In this document: piece after piece, positions 57,566-64,000 of the stretch
Position numbering within the stretch: position 1 is the first letter of the stretch
Layout of the letters: each line of letters begins with the position of its first letter
Position numbers and translations under genes: made by a program
The notes under the pieces: model-generated
What the model saw: only the letters and a program-made list of their open reading frames with translations
Databases searched by the model: none
Told to the model about the DNA's origin: nothing
DNA from: Seiridium cupressi
Taxonomy: Eukaryota; Ascomycota; Sordariomycetes; Amphisphaeriales; Sporocadaceae
Assembly (NCBI GenBank): GCA_036674765.1
Contig: JARVKI010000065.1
Span: forward strand, 1 to 64,000
Direction: 5' to 3'
DNA length: 64,000 bases

Positions 57566-59982
57566 GGTGGCCAGAACAGAAGGCACTTGGGCTGCGGGTG
57601 CATGAGATCACCGTTGTTTCTCCACGCGGACATCATGCAACATTTGTAATGGAAACAATGACATAAAAAAGTCGGTCTGCTAGCGATATGGTATTGCAGT
57701 GATTGATAGCATCCTTAACGAGATATGAGAACCGAGAAGGGACTGGCAGAGTAGGAGGTGTAATGCCTAAGCAATCCATAATAGAGATACCCAATGATAC
57801 CAAATGAGCCGTTTGGTGAATTCGTCGACTCCGATGTCCAATGGCTGTCTCCCAATACGATGACCTTTTATCTCGAGCCCGAACATCGATGATATCTATA
57901 CAGCCTCCTCGGCATCCAATTAGACCATGGTGTACATGTCCTTGAATATTGCATTTCGCACAACGTGGCATCCGAATTGAATAGTAGAACTTGCTATCTG
58001 TCGTTGAATGTGTCAACCGCCACTTGCGTGATGAGCTGTGTCAAATCATAGCTGAAAGCGATTTACGACAATGACGACGTCCAAACCTCAAACGGATTCC
58101 CACGTGATACCTTACCAATCACACTTGCCTATGGTGTCTCTCCAGGCCACAGGGCACGAGCAGATATAGCGCCATCAATTCCAGGTGTCTGGTGAACAGG
58201 ATGAGCAATACTTAAATCCAAGCAAATGGCGTCAGCGCAAGACACAGAGCGGTGGTCCAAGGAAGCTCGAGTTTGTCACGCTAACGCTACAATTCGGACC
58301 CATTTATGCCTGGGTATGTCGACCTGTTGGACTTGATGGAGTGAAGCGACGGACCGCAGTCTCGATATCCGCGTTCAAAGGTAGTCTCTTGACGACGGTG
58401 CATCTGTAGAATGATCAACATCTATCCATTGCTCCCACTAAAGACCTCGAGTCCACGTTCGGTAGAACTCAACATTGGAACAAGAACAATGTGTCGCCTT
58501 CGTATCTTTCTCAGAGGCGAAGCGAAAGTTCTGGCTGATGCGAGATCCCAATCTCTGGCATCGTGCTTTGACCCGGTCGAAGCCAACGCCCAAACCTAGA
58601 CTTCCCAGGAGATGTGGGAAACCCATGAAAGTTTTGTCGATTTTAAACTTTTTTTTTTTTCCGCCCTCCCCATACTGCAGGTACAAATCATTTATTGTAG
58701 CGAAGTCGTCGATATTGAACAAAAAGACATCGACTTCGATGGCCTTGATGCTATCCAAGCTGGCCACTTCAAAGATGACGGCGATGCTTTCAATTGCCTT
58801 CATGTTAAGGACGCTTTGTCAGTCCTCCGTATTAATTGAGCACGCAAGATGAAGACAGGCTGATGGCACGGTCTTGGATGTCCCCACGAATGTCCTCCAT
58901 TATCTCCATATTTACTGGCACAGCGTCCGAGACCAAGACAAGGTCATTGGCATTAATGCCTTGGCTTCAGATCCCATGCAGGGTTTTGTGAGCTTTGTGA
59001 GTGTGCAAAGCGATCGGTTTGGTCATGTAAGCAGCCGAGCACGTCGTGGCTGATTGCTTCAAAACCGACAGATGATATCTGGGACAGGGCGGACCCATAC
59101 GAGATTCAGCAAGCGTATGAAGAGTGCGCGGTTGTCGGAATCTGTCGATTTCCCTCGATTGACTGAAGTCAAGTCTTTGGTGTGTCCGCAAACTTGAGAA
59201 GACGCGTGTGATGAAGAAGAATTATTGCACGAAAAGATACTCCTGGGAATCACCAGGTTTGCTACATGGTTCTCAATTTTTGGCGATCGTTTCGTTCATT
59301 GTTGAAACAAATGCTTACCCAAGGTTCACCACGGATCGCAGAAGATTAACGCCTAATTGGGTTGGCAGGGTGCTTTTTATAATGTCAAGTACTAACTCCG
59401 ACCTCTTATTTCAATATTTACGTATCACAAGTTCAAAAATTCGCTATCTCTAAAACGCCAAGAAGAACTGGTCGGCTATTAGCTCCGACCCACCCCCAAG
59501 ATCCCCGTCTCTCGCTTGAATTATCCCCACACTCGGCCGACCCTCGTGAGCCGTTGAACCTTAACGCACGCTTTCCGACCATTCAGTGTCGGCATTGACG
59601 GCGAATGGCTTGCCATCACGCTTGTCTTATCTCTGTGCTGAATAAATTTGTTGCACGGGCGATCTCGGAGTCGGCCCGGGAGCACCAACGGCGCTGGCAA
59701 CGATGATATGTAGAGCTCGTGTGCTAGATAAGCATTGATTCCGGGGACTAGGGACGCTTATCGGAGCCGCTCCTAAGAGCCAGTATATTCCCCCTCATGG
59801 CACGTTGCCTGGTGATTTGGAGAAACCTGTAAACTTTCCGAGCTCTCGGGCATATGAACTTTTCATCCGCATTCCCGCCCCTACACCCCAGCCTCAGTTC
59901 TTTGATTCTGGGCCTCGCTTGACAACGACCGGGACCGTGACCATATACCCAAGCTGCAGCATAAACCCCCAGCCTGGTCAAT
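57566..59982. other. Intergenic region, 2.4 kb
   Basis: No gene supported. At about 58650-58680 a T run and CTGCAG acceptor-like site precede a 53-codon open stretch (58681-58839, ..VVDIEQKDIDFDGL..) that could be a small exon, but no upstream partner is convincing. The last ~250 bp are the transporter promoter. Confidence 0.4.
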
Positions 59983-61919
59983 ATGGCTGAGATCAAAAGC
60001 CCATCGGGCGACTACGCTCATTCGGCTGGAAAGACATCGGACCCTGAAAACGGAACCACTCGCATTGTCAGCAATGATATCGCATTCAACGACGAGACCG
60101 CTCAAGTAGTCGACCCAAGTGCGGAAAAGAGCCTATGCAGAAAATTTGACTTCCGGCTTTTGCCTGTTCTGGCTTTGATGGTATGTCGCCATCTTAATGG
60201 TCATCTTCAAGGGGCTTCCTTTCCCATGCTGCTTGAATAAGCTCAGCACGGAGCCACGATACAGCCAGTAATTGCTTTGTACTGTACTGACGCAATTCCC
60301 AACTACAGTACCTATTCAATGCTCTCGATAAAGGCAATTTGGGCAATGCAAAGACAGCCGGCCTACCAGATAGTGAGTATCTCCGTGAAGTGGTCCCGAT
60401 TCCATAATGCACTTCCACCAATTCTGATCCCGCCTCCACCGTCTTTCCGTCAGAAGTCCCGTGATGGCTTGAGTTTGCCTTTCAGCAACACATTGTAGTC
60501 ATGCAACTCGCTTCGCCATGGAATTTTGTTAACATCATCAATAGATCTTGGCTTTGCTGCTGGACAATACAATCTAATCGTCGGCATCTTCTTCGTCCCA
60601 TATGTCATCTTCGCTCCACCAGTAGCCATGCTGGCGAAGAAGTTTGGCGCTGCACGGGCACTTCCGGTGATGATGTTCAGCTTCGGATCCCTCACGCTAC
60701 TGACGGCCGCGACGTACAACTTCAGCGGAATCTTTGCTCTTCGATGGTTTCTAGGAATGGCAGAGAGTGCTTTCTTTCCCGTGGTTATCTATTACTTGAC
60801 CACTTTCTACCGACGCGGTGAGTTGGCTCGGCGTCTAGCTATATTTTACGCCGCGTCAAACATTGCCAATGCATTCAGTGGTCTGCTTGCATTTGGTGTT
60901 TTCCAGATCAATTCGCATCTCATCGATTATCCATGGCGATGGCTCTTTGTCATAGAAGGGAGCTGCACTGTATTGTTCTCATTCTTCGCCTTTTGGTACT
61001 TGCCAAGGAGTGCAGCCGAAGCCAAGTTCTTGAACGAGGAAGAGAAGGCATTGGCCTATCACCGTATCCACGTTGATAGTTCCTCGACGGTAAATGAAAA
61101 ATTCAACCTCCGCGACTCTTTGAAGATCTTCAGAGTGCCTTCCACATATGGCTTCCTGTTGATTGAGATCTGTTTGGGAGTGCCTTTGCAGGGAGTGTCT
61201 TTGTTTCTGCCACAGATTGTACAGCGACTTGGGTATAGTACCGTCAAGACCAATCTCTATACTGTGGCACCAAACATTACGGTAGGTTGATCCTGACTGG
61301 TGGTACTATGTTGCAATGACTGACTTTGATAGGGCGCTGTCATGTTGTTGATCCTTGCCTTCAGCTCTGATCTGCTGAGGATACGCTTTCCTTTCATCTG
61401 TCTCGGCTTCGCTTTCACATTCATCGGAATGATCATCTACGCTTCCATCCAGGATGTGCAAGCACAGATTCAAGTGGCTTACTTTGCTACATTCATGATG
61501 TGTTGGGGGACTTCAGCACCCTCGGTGTTACTGAGTACAGTATGTAGTCATTCATTACCCTTAGTGTCGCGTAAAACACGCATGGCTAATCTGCTTATCA
61601 GTGGTATAACAACAACGTCGCGCACGAGGGCGAACGCCTGGTTTTGACCTCCGTTGGAGTACCCTTGGCCAACCTCATGGGACTGGTTGCTAGCAACTTG
61701 TTCCAAGATCGCGAAGCTCCGAAATATATCTCCGCCCTCATTGCGACTGCCTGTTTCGGTGCGGTAGGCTTTTTGGTCGCGGGAGCACTGGGAACGTACA
61801 TGACGTTTGACAACAAGCGACGAAACCGCAAACAAGGAGTGTCATTGACTGCGCAGGATGTGCCTACCTCGAAATTGAAGGACGGGCCGAAAGTGGATGA
61901 GTTCAGATGGTTCTTATGA
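59983..61919 (+). CDS. MFS transporter, anion:cation symporter family (Dal5-like)
   Basis: Five exons (59983-60180, 60309-60372, 60545-61281, 61333-61539, 61602-61919) give 507 aa. The N-terminus ends in EKSLCRKFDFRLLPVLALM, then YLFNALDKGNLGNAKTAGLP (the YxxxxLDRxNxGNA-type motif after TM1) and LGFAAGQYNLIVGIFFVPY. TM4-5 has LRWFLGMAESAFFPVVIYYLTTFY, the ACS signature region. The second half has LGYSTVKTNLYTVAP and ends with WYNNNVAHEGERLV and an APKYISALIATACFGA helix. Members import organic anions such as allantoate, nicotinate or pantothenate; substrate unknown. The first two introns (128 and 172 nt) are long for this window; the last two are 51 and 62 nt. Plasma membrane. Confidence 0.88.
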
Positions 61920-62756
61920 ACTTCTGATTGAATTCAAGTCCCAGTTTTGTGCCAATGCACAATAGAAAACTATGTAACACAATCATCATCCCTGGGTTGG
62001 GTTTAGAGGTCTAGATTACATCGAAACCGCTATGGCTGCGAGCCGCCTAAATGCTTCATGTGATCACGCCTTTGTTGTTTCATTACCGCTACCCCCTTGA
62101 CGACAAACCTGTTTCCTGACTCGCAGTGGAGAATGAGCCAAGCATTAGTGACGAACGGTGGGGCTCGTCCACCAGAGTTAGGCGTGCAGACTTTGGACAG
62201 CATTTGTTTCGCAGGTGCTGACCTAGCTAACTACCTACATTGTAGGTACATGTGCATTAGTCACTCGGGTTAAACGTCGCCTTCGTCATGAAGCTTTGGC
62301 TGCTTGCTGTCAACTTTGATTCAGCCAAAAGTTCAATATGGCACTATACTCAACAATTGCCGTGGTCTCTATCTCGTAAGGTCGATGCGGAGCTATTCCT
62401 ATGAAGCGTTCCCTTATCTTTTTTGCACCACTTATTCTTGTCTACATGATCCGGCAACCGGCCACGAACTTGGAGGCTTCTACCACATCGGCGCGATAGA
62501 CCGGCTGCTTTCACAACGTGATGTTGCGCAAAGCGATCTCGACCTTGACCCTCTCTGAAGGATGGCTCGAAGTAAGAGACAAAGCCCAGATCTTGATCTT
62601 CGTCCGGTCAGATTGCCTGCCGATTTTCCCGACCTGTCTCAAGTCTCCAGCCATTGCCGCGGAGAAGAGCGGACTCACATTGTCTGCAATGCATATCCAC
62701 TACAACACTCAGAGTCAGCGACCACGGCTTCGAATGTGATTGCCGCGTTATGAGGG
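61920..62756. other. Convergent 3' spacer
   Basis: Between the transporter stop and the HET gene stop. No gene recognised. Confidence 0.5.
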
Positions 62757-64000
62757 TTATGAACTCATTTCCCAGTAGCGGAAATCCTCAATTAGGAAGC
62801 GGCCACTCCCGAGACAGGCTGAGAAGGGCATGAGATAACTCGAGAAGTTACTTACGGGATGCTCGTCTCCGGCATTTGTGCCAAATGCAACCACGAACCC
62901 TCCGCTGAAGGGTTGGATAGCACGAAAGTGATGAAATGCAACCGTCGTTGGCGTGCCAGATGGTATGAACAGATTGCTCTCTGCATCCCACAGGTCCCTA
63001 GGCATTGTTGCCACCTTCTCAAACACGCCAAGGTGAAACTGGAAGTGGATGGCCGACCGGTGGATGGTCCTCATCTTCTCGACCGCGTGATCACTTACAT
63101 GCTTCGCAATATATATGCTCACAGCCGGAGAGGCCGCTCCGTTCGTGTCGACAACCGCAAGGGGGCTGTATGGGTCTGCGCGAGCATAAACACCACCGCC
63201 TTGGTGCTTGAGGAAAATGCCTACGGTCTGCGCAGGGTTCGATACAGGATGGCAGTTCAGCGGCAACATGACCCTGTCCGAATGTGCTCTATGCAACGAT
63301 GTTTGTATTCGTACCCCTTTGTTGGACATTGAGAACTCTGGGTTAAACTTGAGATCTGCCATGGGCTCAAACTCAGCCGCCCGAGCGAACTCAGATGGGT
63401 CGTGCGCCAGGATTCCCCGGTACTCAGTCACATTTAGGTCATCTGGCGAAGAGGCACAGCCCTGCCAAATAAACAGTGTCAGGTCATTGCTGTCCTTCAT
63501 GATCTCTTCCTGAAGTCTGGTGAATGCTCGCATGCCTTCGCCATATAACATTGGCATATTCACCGAGAAGATGCCAAGGAGACAGTATGCGATATCCTCC
63601 TTCCTCGTTGTTCTCCTTCTGGAAGCCCACGACATCCTTCTTGCGACAGGGATACTACGCAACAGGGACTCGAGGTCTCTTGATGGGTTTGAAGTGAGCA
63701 CCTCCTCTTCGATACCAGTGATTGCCGAGATGCCTGGACGAAGGCTATCCCGTGTACCAAAAAGTTGTCCAGCCTGGTCATAGAATTCCACCTCAGGCGG
63801 GGCAATTAGCTCTTGCAATGTCCAGCCTCTAGTAAACCACTGTGACTCATGAAGACCCGAAGTAGGGTCTGACAAACTATAGTCAGACAGGTACGCATAG
63901 CAGATGGCAGCTTTGCTGTACCACTCGAACATGGAGTTGATAGCCTCTGTCAGCTCGGTGCTACTCGACTTGTAGATGCAGCAGGTATCAACCCAGACAT
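62757..64000 (-). CDS. HET-domain (heterokaryon incompatibility) protein, 5' end beyond window
   Basis: The minus-strand frame is open from the right edge to a stop at 62757, at least 413 codons. At the edge it reads VWVDTCCIYKSSSTELTEAINSM, the central HET-domain motif, continuing FEWYSKAAICYAYLSDY, FTRGWTLQELIAP and FYDQ. Downstream is the usual RMSWASRRRTTRKEDIAYCLLGIF then MPMLYGEG and AFTRLQEEIMK, as in HET-E/HET-D-like proteins. The rest is a non-repetitive C-terminal region with no NACHT or WD repeats visible. HET proteins trigger cell death when unlike fungal individuals fuse. A GTAAGT at about 62850 could begin a last intron, which would change the terminal ~30 residues. Partial in this window. 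Confidence 0.88.
   Translation of the reverse strand, partial: VWVDTCCIYKSSSTELTEAINSMFEWYSKAAICYAYLSDYSLSDPTSGLHESQWFTRGWTLQELIAPPEVEFYDQAGQLFGTRDSLRPGISAITGIEEEVLTSNPSRDLESLLRSIPVARRMSWASRRRTTRKEDIAYCLLGIFSVNMPMLYGEGMRAFTRLQEEIMKDSNDLTLFIWQGCASSPDDLNVTEYRGILAHDPSEFARAAEFEPMADLKFNPEFSMSNKGVRIQTSLHRAHSDRVMLPLNCHPVSNPAQTVGIFLKHQGGGVYARADPYSPLAVVDTNGAASPAVSIYIAKHVSDHAVEKMRTIHRSAIHFQFHLGVFEKVATMPRDLWDAESNLFIPSGTPTTVAFHHFRAIQPFSGGFVVAFGTNAGDEHPVSNFSSYLMPFSACLGSGRFLIEDFRYWEMSS

Overview
The window looks like nuclear chromosomal DNA of a filamentous ascomycete (Pezizomycotina; a Sordariomycete is my inference). The signs are short spliceosomal introns, mostly about 46-65 nt, with GT..AG ends and CTAAC/CTAAT-type branch sites; single-gene transcription units with wide spacers; and fungal-only families such as 2EXR, HET, ascomycete laccase with a DSGI tail, GH71, rhodopsin-domain membrane proteins and Asp f 2-like proteins. 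I built the gene models by hand, joining exons by reading phase. Every multi-exon model called intact closes in frame to a whole number of codons.

Layout. 0-10 kb is mostly housekeeping: a 2EXR-domain protein, a four-exon short-chain dehydrogenase-like protein, a GNAT acetyltransferase, GTP cyclohydrolase I (minus strand), the divergently transcribed TFIID subunit TAF11, and a tRNA-Ser(CGA). 11.9-23.2 kb holds a membrane-anchored GH5 sterylglucosidase/glucocerebrosidase-type enzyme, a DHA1-type MFS transporter and a C2H2 zinc-finger protein. 23.2-29.1 kb is a roughly 6 kb stretch where I recognise no gene.

29-52 kb is accessory in character and rich in secreted and oxidative enzymes: a small secreted protein, an ascomycete laccase, a broken Asp f 2/ZPS1-type (HRxxH) gene, a secreted bicovalent-FAD BBE-type oxidase, a truncated rhodopsin-domain gene, an O-methyltransferase with an odd acidic tail, an 11-exon alcohol (methanol-type) oxidase, a GH71 alpha-1,3-glucanase and an S10 serine carboxypeptidase. 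Most lie on the minus strand. The laccase, FAD oxidase, methyltransferase and GMC oxidase are the sort of enzymes seen as tailoring steps in secondary-metabolite clusters, but no PKS, NRPS, terpene synthase or pathway regulator is visible between them. A shared pathway is therefore only a hypothesis.

54-64 kb contains a PAP2/lipid phosphate phosphatase, a small serine-rich secreted and probably GPI-anchored protein, an ACS-family (Dal5-like) MFS transporter, and the 3' part of a HET-domain incompatibility gene that runs off the right edge.

I found no viral element, CRISPR array, complete transposon or rRNA gene. The most interesting items are the two decayed genes (33.0-34.0 kb and 38.3-38.8 kb), the low-complexity tracts near gene ends, the backbone-free oxidase/methyltransferase neighbourhood, and family-atypical residues (SDR tyrosine, PAP2 third motif, alcohol oxidase C-terminus).
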